From positions 3,162,001 to 3,226,000 of the forward strand of contig NW_027480464.1 of assembly GCF_051401765.1 (NCBI RefSeq): DNA of 64,000 nucleotides, given 5' to 3'. Positions 13,374 through 25,751 of this stretch are shown here, in pieces. The notes below the pieces were generated by a model. That model saw only the letters and a list, made by a program, of their open reading frames with translations. It did not search any database and was not told where the DNA came from. Origin of the DNA: Calliopsis andreniformis. Lineage: Eukaryota > Arthropoda > Insecta > Hymenoptera > Andrenidae. Every line of letters starts with the position of its first letter. Positions within the stretch are counted from its first letter, which is position 1. The position numbers and the translations under genes are program-made.

Positions 13374-16300
13374 ATGAATTCTCATCACTCAACCCTCAAC
13401 ACTCAGTCCCCAATCCTCAATCTTCAATCCTCAATCCTCAATCCTCAATCTTCAATCCTCAATACTCAATCTTCAATCCTCAATCCTCAATCCTCAACCC
13501 TCAATCCTCATTCTTCAATCCTCAATACCCAATCCTCAATCTTCAATCCTCAATCCTCAATCCACAATTCTCAATCTTCAATCCTCAATCCTCAATCCTC
13601 ATTCTTCAATCCTCAATACCCAATCCTCAATCCTCAATCTATAATCCTCAATCCTCAATCCTCAATTCTCAATCCTCAATCCTCAATCCCCAATCTTGAA
13701 TCCTCAGTCCTCAATCTTCAATCCACAATACCGAATCCTCAATCTTCAATCCTCAATCCTTAATCCTCAATCCTCATCCCTCAATCCTCAATGTTCAAAC
13801 CTCAATCCTCAGTCCCAAATCCTCAATCTTCAATCCTCAACACTCAACCCTCAATCTTCAATCCTCAATACTCAATCTTCAATCCTCAATCCTCAATCCT
13901 CAATCCTCAATCCTCAATCCTCATTCTTCAATCCTCAATACCCAATCCTCAATCTTCAATTCTCAATACTCAGTCCTCAATTATCAATCCTCAATCCTCA
14001 ATCCTCGGACCTCAAACACCAATACTCAACCCTCAGTACTCGTCCTCAATCCACAACACTCAATCCCCAATCCTCAATCTTCAATCATCAATATTCAATC
14101 TTCAATCCTCAATCCTCAATACTCAATCCTCAATCCTCAACCCTCAATGTTCAATCCGCAATACCCAATCCTCAATCTTCAATCCTCAATCCTCAATCCT
14201 CAATCCTCAATCCTCAATCCTCAATCCTCAGACCTCAGACCTCAATCCTGAATCCTGAATCCTCAACCTTCAGCCCTCAGTCCTCAACAATCAGTTATCA
14301 ATCACCAATCCTCAATAGAATATCCTCAATTCACAGTTTTCAATACCCAATACTCAACCTGCAATCTTCAAATCTGTATCCACAAACATCAATTCTCATC
14401 ACTCAACCCTCAACACTCAGTCCCCAATCCTCAATCTTCAATCCTCAATCCTCAATCCTCAATCTTCCATCCTCAATACTCAATCTTCAATCCCCAGCCC
14501 TCAATCCTCAATCCTCAATCATCAATCCTCAATCCTCAATCATCAATATACAATCTTCAGTCCTCAATCCTCAATACGCAATTCTCAATCCTCAATCCTC
14601 AATATTCAATCCGCGATACCCAATCCTCAATGTTCAATCCTCAATCCGCAATCCTCAATCCTCAATCCTCAATCCTCAATCCTCAATCCTCAATCCTCAA
14701 TCCTCAGTCCCCAAACCTCAAACCTCAATCTTCAATGCTCAAAACTCAATCTTCAATCCTCGATCCTCAATACTCAATCCTCAATCCTCAATCCTCAATC
14801 GACAGCTTTCAATCCTCAATACTCAATCTTCAATCCTCAATCCTCAATCCTCAATCCTCAACACTCAGCCCTCATCTTCAATCCTCAATCCTCAACCCTC
14901 AATACTCAATATTCAATACTCGATACTCAGTCTTCTATCCTCAATCCTCAGACATCAAACCTCAATTCTGTATCCTCAGTCCTCAATCCTGAATCTTCGG
15001 CCCTCAGTCCTCAACAATCAGTTGTCAATCCTCAATCCTCAATAGAATATCCTCAATTCACAGTTTTCAATACTCAATACTCAATCTGCAATCTTCAAAC
15101 CTCTATCCACAAACATCAATTCTCATCACTCAACCCTCAACACTCAGTCCTCAATGTTCAATCCTCAATCCTCAATCCTCAATCCTCAATCTTCAATCCT
15201 CAATCCTCAATCCTCAATTCTCGATCCTCAATCCTCGATCCTCAGACCTCAATCCTCATTCTTCAATCCTCAATACCAAATCCTCAATCCTCAATCCTCA
15301 ATCCTCAATTCTCAATCCTCAATCCTCAATCCTCAATCCTCAGTCCCCAAACCTCAATCCTCAATCTTCAATCATCAAAACTCAATCTTCAATCCTCTAT
15401 CCTCAATACTCAATCCTCAATCCTCAATCCTCAATCGTCAGTCTTCAATCCTCAGTACTCAATCTTCAATCCTCAATCCTCAATCCTCAATCCTCAACCG
15501 TCATTCCTCAATCCTCAATACCCAATCCTCAATCTTCAATCCTCATTCCTCAATCCTCAATTCTCAATCCTCAATCCTCAGACCTCAGTCCTCAAACCTC
15601 AATCCTCAATCCTCAGCCCTCATCCTCAATCCTCAATCTTCAATCATCAATATTCAATCTTCAATCCTCAATCCTCAATACTCAACCCTCAATGTTCAAT
15701 CCGCAATACCCAATCCTCAATCTTCAATCCTCAATCCTCAATCCTCAATCCTCAATCCTCAATCCTCAGACCTCAGACCTCAATCCTGAATCCTGAATCC
15801 TCAACCTTCAGCCCTCAGTCCTCAACAATCAGTTATCATTCCCCAATCCTCAATAGAATATCCTCAATTCACAGTTTTCAATACCCAATACTCAACCTGC
15901 AATCTTCAAATCTGTATCCACAAACATCAATTCTCATCACTCAACCCTCAACACTCAGTCCCCAATCCTCAATCTTGAATCCTCAATCCTCAATCCTCAA
16001 TCTTCCATCCTCAATACTCAATCTTCAATCCCCAGCCCTCAATCCTCAATACTCAATCATCAATACTCAATCCTCAATCATCAATATACAATCTTCAGTC
16101 CTCAATCCTCAATACGCAATTCTCAATCCTCAATCCTCAATCTTCAATGCTCAATACTCAATCCTCAATGTTCAATCCTCAATCCTCAATCCTCAGTCCT
16201 CAATACTCAATCTTCAATCCTCGATCCTCAATCCTCAATCCTCAATCCTCAATCCTCGATCCTCAATACCCAATCCTCAATCTTCAATCCTCATTCCTCA

Positions 16301-17690
16301 AACCTCAATTCGGAGTCCTCAGTCCTGAATCCTCTATCTTCGGCCCTCAGTCCTCAACAGTCAGTTGTCAATCCTCAATCCTCAATAGAATATCCTCAAT
16401 CCACAGTTTTCAATACTCAATACCCAATCAGCAATCTTCAAACCTCTATACACAAACATCAATTCTCATCACTCAACCCTCAACACTCAGTCCTCAATGT
16501 TCAAGCCTCAATCCTCAATCCTCAATCCTCATTCGTCAATCTTCAATCCTCAATACTCAATCTTCGATCCTCAATCCTCAATCCTCGATACTCAATCCTC
16601 AATCCTCATTCGTCAATATTCTATCCTCAATACTCAATCTTCGATCCTCAATCCTCAATCCTCAATCCTCAATACTCAATCCTCAATCCTCAATCCTCAA
16701 TTGTCAATCCTCAATCCTCAGTCCTCAGTCCTCAAACCTCAATCCTCAATCCTCAATCCTCAATCCTCAGTCCTCAATCTTCAATGCTCAATACTCAACC
16801 TTTAATCCACAATCCTCAATTCTCAATCCTCAATCCTCAATCCTCAATCCTCAATCCTCAATCCTCAATCCTCGATCGTCAGTCTTCAATCCTCAATACT
16901 CAATCTTCAATCCTCAATCCTCAATCCTCAATCCTCAATCCTCATTCTTCAATCCTCAATACCCAATCCTCAATCCTCAATCTTTAATCCTCAATCCTCA
17001 ATCCTCAATTCTCAATCCTCAATCCTCAGTCCTCAGTCCTCAAACCTCACTCCTCAACCCTCATCCCTCATCCACAATCCTCAATCCTCAATCTTCAATC
17101 CTCAATCCTCAGTCCTCAATACTCAATCTCCAATCATCGATCCTCAATCCTCAATCCTCAATCCTCAATCATCAATCCTCAATCCTCAATCCTCAATTTT
17201 CAATCCTCATTCTTCAATCCTCAATACCCAATACTCAATCTTCAATCTTCAACCCTCAATCCTCAATCCCCAATTCTCAATCCTCAATCCACAGTCCTCA
17301 GTCCTCAAACCTCAATCCTCAACCCTCATCCCTCATCCTCAACCCTCAATCCTCAATATTCAATCCTCAATTCTGAATCCTCAATACTCAATCTTCAACA
17401 CTCAATCCTCAATTCTCAATCGTCAATCCTCAATCCTCAATCCTCAATCCTCAATCCTCAATCCTCAATCGTCAGTCTTCAATCCTTAATACTCAATCTC
17501 CAATCCTCAATCCTCAATCCCCAATCCTGAATCTTCAATCCTCAACCCTCAATCCTCAATCCTCAATCCTCAATCATCAATCCTCAATACTCAATCTTCA
17601 ATCCTCAATCCTCAACCCTCATTCTTCAATCCTCAATACCCAATCCTCAATCTTTAATCCTCAATCCTCAATCCTCAACTCTCAATAGTC
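13374..17690. repeat. Module rich in markers (cores 14335, 15062, 15873, 16405)
   Basis: The marker spacing 727, 811, 532 bp is a fingerprint repeated at 26713-28783 (offset 12378). It is also seen at 58248-60318, where the first core is the 58248 copy and the offset from 58975 onward is 43913. Partial copies are at 38690-40107 (offset 24782) and 35390-36838 (offset 19568). Right of the last marker lie TTCGTCAATC-type units and a run ending in the CTCAATAGTC stretch at 17683. Confidence 0.86.
15006..15150. repeat. Marker block, subfamily B (exemplar)
   Basis: Recognised by CAGTTGTC on the left, AATACTCAATACTCAATC right of the core, then TGCAATC and AACCTCTATCCACAAAC. Core positions are 6215, 12636, 15062, 18076, 24539, 27440, 30202, 31265, 39844, 40229, 43542, 56717, 58975 and 60318, fourteen copies. 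Four (30202, 31265, 40229, 43542) share CAGGTGTC and CACAAGCGTC and so descend from one parent block. Those at 6215, 12636, 18076, 24539 and 56717 share CATCACTCTACC. Confidence 0.9.
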
Positions 17691-18250
17691 AATCTTCAAT
17701 CCTCAATACCCAGTACTCAATCTTCAATCCTCAATCCTCAATCCTCAATTCTCAATCCTCAATGCTCAGTCCTCAGTCCTGAAACCTCAATCCTCAATCC
17801 TCAATCCTCAATCCTCAATCCTCAATCCTCAATCGTCAGTCTTCAATCCTCAATACTCAATCATCAATCATCAATCCTCAATTCTCAATCCTCAATCTTC
17901 AATCCTCAATCCTCAATCCTCAGTCTTCAATCCACAATACTCAATCTTCAATCCTCAATCCTCAGTCCTCAAACCACAATTCTGATAACTCAATCCTGAA
18001 TCCTCAATCCTCGGCCATCAGTCCTCAACAATCAGTTGTCAATCCTCAATCCTCAATAGAATATCCTCAATTCACAGTTTTCAATACTCAATACTCAATC
18101 TGCAATCTTCAAACCTCTATCCACAAACATCAATACTCATCACTCTACCCTCAACACTCATTCCTCAATGTTCAATCCTCAATCCTCAATCCTCAATCCT
18201 CAATCGTCAATCTTCAATCCTCAATACTCAATCTTCAATCCTTAATCCTC

Positions 18251-19730
18251 AATCCTCAATCCTCAATCCTCATTCTTCAATCCTCAATAGGAAATCCTCA
18301 ATCTTCAATCCTCAATCCTCAATCCTAAATTCTCAATCCTCAATCCTCGATACTCCGACCTCAAACATCAATACTCAACGCTCAGACCTCGTCCTCAATC
18401 CACAACCCTCAATCCTCAATCCTCAATCTTCAATCATCAATGTACAATCTTCAGTCCTCAATCCTCAATCCTCAATCCTCAATCCTCAATCCTCAATACT
18501 CAATCCTCAATCCTCAGTCTCCAAACATCAATCCTCAATCTTCAATCCCCAAAACTCAATCTTCAATCCTCGATCCTCAATACTCAATCCTCAATCCTCA
18601 ATACTCAATCTTCAATCCTCAATCCTCAATCCTCAATCCTCAACCCTCATTCCTCAATCCTCAATACCCAATCCTCAATCTTCACTCCTCATTCCTCAAT
18701 CCTCTATTCTCAATCCTCAATCCTCAGACCTCAGTCCTCAAACCTCAATCCTCAATCCTCAGCCCTCATCCTCAATCCTCAATGCTCAACCCTCAATCCT
18801 CAATCTTCAATACTCGATACTCAATCCTCAATCTTCAGTGTTCAATCCGCGATACCCAATCCTCAATGTTCAATCCTCAATCCTCAATCCTCAATCCTCA
18901 ATACTCAATTCTCTATCCTCAACCATCAATCCTCAATCCTCAATCCTCAATCCTCAATCCTCAATCCTCAATCCTCAATCCTCAATCCTCAATCCTCAAT
19001 CCTCAATCCTCATTCTTCAATCCTCAATAGGAAATCCTCAATCTTCAATCCTCAATCCTCAATCCTAAATTCTCAATCCTCAATCCTCGATCCTCCGACC
19101 TCAAACATCAATACTCAACGCTCAGACCTCGTCCTCAATCCACAACCCTCAATCCTCAATCCTCAATCTTCAATCATCAATGTACAATCTTCAGTCCTCA
19201 ATCCTCAATCCTCAATCCTCAATCCTCAATCCTCAATACTCAATCCTCAATCCTCAGTCTCCAAACATCAATCCTCAATCTTCAATCCCCAAAACTCAAT
19301 CTTCAATCCTCGATCCTCAATACTCAATCCTCAATCCTCAATACTCAATCTTCAATCCTCAATCCTCAATCCTCAATCCTCAACCCTCATTCCTCAATCC
19401 TCAATACCCAATCCTCAATCTTCACTCCTCATTCCTCAATCCTCTATTCTCAATCCTCAATCCTCAGACCTCAGTCCTCAAACCTCAATCCTCAATCCTC
19501 AGCCCTCATCCTCAATCCTCAATGCTCAACCCTCAATCCTCAATCTTCAATACTCGATACTCAATCCTCAATCTTCAGTGTTCAATCCGCGATACCCAAT
19601 CCTCAATGTTCAATCCTCAATCCTCAATCCTCAATCCTCAATACTCAATTCTCTATCCTCAACCATCAATCCTCAATCCTCAATCCTCAATCCTCAATCC
19701 TCAATCCTCAATCCTCAATTCTCAATCGTC
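18251..19730. repeat. Pair of 740-bp tandem units in the second 12-kb copy
   Basis: Equivalent of 6390-7869 at offset 11861, with the rare GTACAATCTTCAG unit near 18440 and 19180. The pair therefore existed before the 12-kb duplication. The related sites near 24903 and 57081 have a single copy. Confidence 0.87.
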
Positions 19731-22033
19731 AGTCTTCAATCCTCAATACTCAATCTTCAATCCTCAATCCTCAATCCGCAATCCTCAAACTTCAATCCTC
19801 AATCCTCAATCCTCAATCCTCAATCTTCAATCATCAATATTCAATCTTCAATCCTCAATCCTCAATCCTCAATCCTCAACCCTCAATGATCAATCCTCAG
19901 TCCCAAATCCTCAATCTTCAATCCTCAATACTCAACCCTCAATCTTCAATCCTCAATACTCAATCTTCAATCCTCAATCATCAATCCTCAATCCTCAATC
20001 CTCAAACCTCATTCTTCAATCCTCAATACCGAATCCTCAAACTTCAATCATCAATCCTCAATCCTCAATCCTCAATCCTCATTCTTCAACCCTCAATCCC
20101 CAATCCTCAATCTTCAATCATCAATATTCAATCTTCAATCCTCAATCCTCAATCCTCAATCCTCAACCCTCAATGATCAATCCGCAATACCCAATCCTCA
20201 ATCTTCAATCCTCAATCCTCAATCCTCAATCCTCAATCCCCAATCCTCAATCCTCAGACCTCAGACCTCAATCTTGAATCCTGAATCCTCAATCTTCAGC
20301 CCTCAGTCCTCAACAATCAGTTATCAATCCCCAATCCTCAATAGAATATCCTCAACTCACAGTTTTCAATACCCAATACTCAACCTGCAATCTTCAAATC
20401 TGTATCCACAAACATGAATTCTCATCACTCAACCCTCAACACTCAGTCCCCAATCCTCAATCTTCAATCCTCAATCCTCAATCCTCAATCTTCAATCCTC
20501 AATACTCAATCTTCAATCCTCAATCCTCAATCCTCAACCCTCAATCCTCATTCTTCAATCCTCAATACCCAATCCTCAATCTTCAATCCTCAATCCTCAA
20601 TCCACAATTCTCAATCTTCAATCCTCAATCCTCAATCCTCATTCTTCAATCCTCAATACCCAATCCTCAATCCTCAATCTATAATCCTCAATCCTCAATG
20701 CTCAATTCTCAATCCTCAATCCTCAATCCCCAATCCTGAATCCTCAGTCCTCAATCTTCAATCCACAATACCGAATCCTCAATCTTCAATCCTCAATCCT
20801 TAATCCTCAATCCTCATCCCTCAATCCTCAATGTTCAAACCTCAATCCTCAGTCCCAAATCCTCAATCTTCAATCCTCAACACTCAACCCTCAATCTTCA
20901 ATCCTCAATACTCAATCTTCAATCCTCAATCCTCAATCCTCAATCCTCAATCCTCAATCCTCATTCTTCAATCCTCAATACCCAATCCTCAATCTTCAAT
21001 CCTCAATACTCAGTCCTCAATTATCAATCCTCAATCCTCAATCCTCGGACCTCAAACACCAATACTCAACCCTCAGTACTCGTCCTCAATCCACAACACT
21101 CAATCCCCAATCCTCAATCTTCAATCATCAATATTCAATCTTCAATCCTCAATCCTCAATACTCAATCCTCAGTCCTCAATCCTCAATGTTCAATCCGCG
21201 ATACCCAATCCTCAATGTTCAATTCTCAATCCTCAATCCTCAATCCTCAATCCTCAATTCTCAATCCTCAATCCTCAATCCTCAATCCTCAGTCCCCAAA
21301 CCTCAATCCTCAATCTTCAATCATCAAAACTCAATCTTCAATCCTCTATCCTCAATTCTCAATCCTCAATCCTCAATCCTCAATCGTCAGTCTTCAATCC
21401 TCAGTACTCAATCTTCAATCCTCAATCCTCAATCCTCAATCCTCAACCCTCATTCCTCAATCCTCAATACCCAATCCTCAATCTTCAATCCTCATTCCTC
21501 AATCCTCAATTCTCAATCCTCAATCCTCAGACCTCAGTCCTCAAACCTCAATCCTCAATCCTCAGACCTCATCCTCAATCCTCAATCCTCAACCCTCAAT
21601 CCTCAATCTTCAATACTCGATACTCAATCTTCAATCCTCAATCCTCAGTCCTCAAACCTCAATTCTGAGTCCTCAGTCCTGAATCCTCAATCTTCGGCCC
21701 TCAGTCCTCAACAATCAGCTGTCAATCCTCAATCCTCAATAGAATATCATCAATCCACAGTTTTCAATACTCAATACTCAATCAGCAATCTTCAAACCTC
21801 TATCCACAAACATCAATTCTCATCACTCAACCCTCAACACTCAGTCCTCAATGTTCAAGCCTCAATCCTCAATCCTCAATCCTCATTCGTCAATCTTCAA
21901 TCGTCAATACTCAATCTTCGGTCCTCAATCCTCAATCCTCAATACTCAATCCTCAATCCTCATTCGTCAATCTTCAATCCTCAATACTCAATCTTCGATC
22001 CTCAATCCTCAATCCTCAATACTCAATCCTCAA

Positions 22034-23653
22034 TCCTCAATTTTCTATCCTCATTCTTCAATCCTCAATACCCAATACTCAATCTTCAATCTTCAATCCT
22101 CAATCCTCAATCCACAATCCTCATTCTTCAATCCTCAATACCCAATCCTCAATCTTCAATCCCCAATCCTCAATCCTCAATCCTCAATCCTCAATCCTCA
22201 ATTTTCAATCCTCATTCTTCAATCCTCAATACCCAATACTCAATCTTCAATCTTCAATACTCAATCCTCAATCCTCAATTCTCAATCCTCTATCCCCAGT
22301 CCTCAGTCCTCAAACCTCAATCCTCAACCCTCAGCCATCATTGTCAATCCTCAATCTTCAATCGTCAATCCTCAATCTTCAATGCTCAATACTCAATCTT
22401 CAATCCTCAATCTTCAATACTCAATCCTCAGTCCTCAATAATCAATCTTCAATCCTCGATCCTCAATCCTCAATCCTCAATCCTCAATCCTCGATCCTCA
22501 ATCTTCAATCCTCAGTCCCAAATCCTCAATCTTCAATCCTCAATCCTCAGCCCTCAATCTTCAATCCTCATTACTCAATCTTCAATCCTCAATTCTCAAT
22601 CCTCAATCCTCAATCCTCATTCTTCAGTCCTCAATACCCAATCCTCAATCTTCAACCCTCAATCCTCAATCCACAATTCTCAATCCTCAATCCTCAATCC
22701 TCAGACCTCAAACATAAATACACAACCCTCAGTCCTTGTCCTCAATCCACAACCCTCAATCCTCAATCCTCAATCTTCAATCATCAATATTCAATCTTCA
22801 ATCCTGAATCCTCAACCCTCAATCCTCAATCCTCAACCCTCAATCCTCAATTTTCTATCCTGATTCTTCAATCCTCAATACCCAATACTCAATCTTCAAT
22901 CTTCAATCCTCAATCCTCAATCCACAATCCTCATTCTTCAATCCTCAATACCCAATCCTCAATCTTCAATCCCCAATCCTCAATCCTCAATCCTCAATCC
23001 TCAATCCTCAATTTTCAATCCTCATTCTTCAATCGTCAATACCCAATACTCAATCTTCAATCTTCAATACTCAATCCTCAATCCTCAATTCTCAATCCTC
23101 TATCCCCAGTCCTCAGTCCTCAAACCTCAATCCTCAACCCTCAGACATCATTGTCAATCCTCAATCTTCAATCCTCAATCCTCAATCTTCAACGCTCAAT
23201 ACTCAATCTTCAATCCTCAATCTTCAATCCTCAATCCTCAGTCCTCAATAATCAATCTTCAATCCTCGATCCTCAATCCTCAATCCTCAATCCTCAATCC
23301 TCGATCCTCAATCTTCAATCCTCAGTCCCAAATCCTCAATCTTCAATCCTCAATCCTCAGCCCTCAATCTTCAATCCTCATTACTCAATCTTCAATCCTC
23401 AATTCTCAATCCTCAATCCTCAATCCTCATTCTTCAGTCCTCAATACCCAATCCTCAATCTTCAACCCTCAATCCTCAATCCACAATTCTCAATCCTCAA
23501 TCCTCAATCCTCAGACCTCAAACATTAATACACAACCCTCAGTCCTTGTCCTCAATCCACAACCCTCAATCCTCAATCCTCAATCTTCAATCATCAATAT
23601 TCAATCTTCAATCCTGAATCCTCAACCCTCAATCCTCAATCCTCAACCCTCAA
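22034..23653. repeat. Pair of 810-bp units in the second 12-kb copy
   Basis: Equivalent of 10131-11750 at offset 11903. TTTTCTATCC starts at 22041 and 22851. A C-to-G change at 22862 (C at 10959 in copy 1) creates a TGA that cuts an otherwise identical open frame, consistent with no coding constraint. Confidence 0.88.
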
Positions 23654-25751
23654 TCCTCAATCCTCAATCCTCAATCCTCAATACCAAATTCTCAATATTC
23701 AATCCTCAATCCTCAATCCTCAACTCTCGATCCTCAATCCTCGAACCTCAGACCTCAATCCTCATTCTTCAATCCTCAATACCAAATCCTCAATCTTCAA
23801 TCCTCAATCCTCAAACCTCAATTCTCGATCCTCAATCCTCGACCCTCTGACCTCAAACATTAATACTCAACCCTCACCCCTCGTCCTCAATCCACAACCC
23901 TCAATCCTCAATCCTCAATCTTCAATCATCAATATACAATCTTCAGTCCTCAATCCTCAATCCTCAATCCTCAGACCTCAAACATCAATACTCAACCCTC
24001 AGTCCTCGTCCTCAATCCACAACACTCAATCCTCAATCCTCAGTCCACAATCCTCAATCGTCAATCTTCAATCATCAATACTCAATCTTCAATCCTCAAT
24101 CCTCAGTCCTCAATCCTCAATTCTGTATCCTCAATCCTCAATTTTCAATCCTCATTCTTCAATCCTCAATACCCAGTACTCAATCTTCAATCCTCAATCC
24201 TCAATCCTCAATTCTCAATCCTCAATGCTCAGTCCTCAGTCCTGAAACCTCAATCCTCAATCCTCAATCCTCAATCCTCAATCCTCAATCCTCAATCGTC
24301 AGTCTTCAATCCTCAATACTCAATCATCAATCATCAATCCTCAATTCTCAATCCTCAATCTTCAATCCTCAATCCTCAATCCTCAGTCTTCAATCCACAA
24401 TACTCAATCTTCAATCCTCAATCCTCAGTCCTCAAACCACAATTCTGATAACTCAATCCTGAATCCTCAATCCTCGGCCATCAGTCCTCAACAATCAGTT
24501 GTCAATCCTCAATCCTCAATAGAATATCCTCAATTCACAGTTTTCAATACTCAATACTCAATCTGCAATCTTCAAACCTCTATCCACAAACATCAATACT
24601 CATCACTCTACCCTCAACACTCATTCCTCAATGTTCAATCCTCAATCCTCAATCCTCAATCCTCAATCGTCAATCTTCAATCCTCAATACTCAATCTTCA
24701 ATCCTCAATCCTCAATCCTCAATCCTCAATCCTCATTCTTCAATCCTCAATAGGAAATCCTCAATCTTCAATCCTCAATCCTCAATCCTAAATTCTCAAT
24801 CCTCAATCCTCGATCCTCCGACCTCAAACATCAATACTCAACGCTCAGACCTCGTCCTCAATCCACAACCCTCAATCCTCAATCCTCAATCTTCAATCAT
24901 CAATGTACAATCTTCAGTCCTCAATCCTCAATCCTCAATCCTCAATCCTCAATCCTCAATACTCAATCCTCAATCCTCAGTCTCCAAACATCAATCCTCA
25001 ATCTTCAATCCCCAAAACTCAATCTTCAATCCTCGATCCTCAATACTCAATCCTCAATTCTCAATCCTCAATCGTCAGTCTTCAATCCTCAATACTCAAT
25101 CTTCAATCCTCAATCCTCAATCCTCAATCCTCAACCCTCATTCCTCAATCCTCAATACCCAATCCTCAATCTTCACTCCTCATTCCTCAATCCTCTATTC
25201 TCAATCCTCAATCCTCAGACCTCAGTCCTCAAACCTCAATCCTCAATCCTCAGCCCTCATCCTCAATCCTCAATGCTCAACCCTCAATCCTCAATCTTCA
25301 ATACTCGATACTCAATCCTCAATCTTCAGTGTTCAATCCGCGATACCCAATCCTCAATGTTCAATCCTCAATCCTCAATCCTCAATCCTCAATACTCAAT
25401 TCTCTATCCTCAACCATCAATCCTCAATCCTCAATCCTCAATCCTCAATCCTCAATCCTCAATCCTCAATTCTCAATCGTCAGTCTTCAATCCTCAATAC
25501 TCAATCTTCAATCCTCAATCCTCAATCCGCAATCCTCAAACTTCAATCCTCAATCCTCAATCCTCAATCCTCATCCCTCAATCCTCAATCCTCAGACCTC
25601 AGACCTCAATCTTGAATCCTGAATCCTCAATCTTCAGCCCTCAGTCCTCAACAATCAGTTATCAATCCCCAATCCTCAATAGAATATCCTCAACTCACAG
25701 TTTTCAATACCCAATACTCAACCTGCAATCTTCAAATCTGTATCCACAAAC

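Larger units (their letters stand above)
5840..17700. repeat. 12-kb higher-order repeat, copy 1
   Basis: The copy runs from the TACCCAGTACTC stretch (agtactc at 5851) to where the same stretch begins again (17712), an offset of 11861. It holds eight marker cores (6215, 8458, 9856, 12636, 13321, 14335, 15062, 15873) and a ninth at 16405. It lacks 475 bp near 13069-13080 relative to copy 2, and differs from it by a patch near 7960-8000. Elsewhere only scattered single-base differences were noticed, for example 9157 against 21060. Near identity over 12 kb suggests a recent duplication. Confidence 0.9.
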
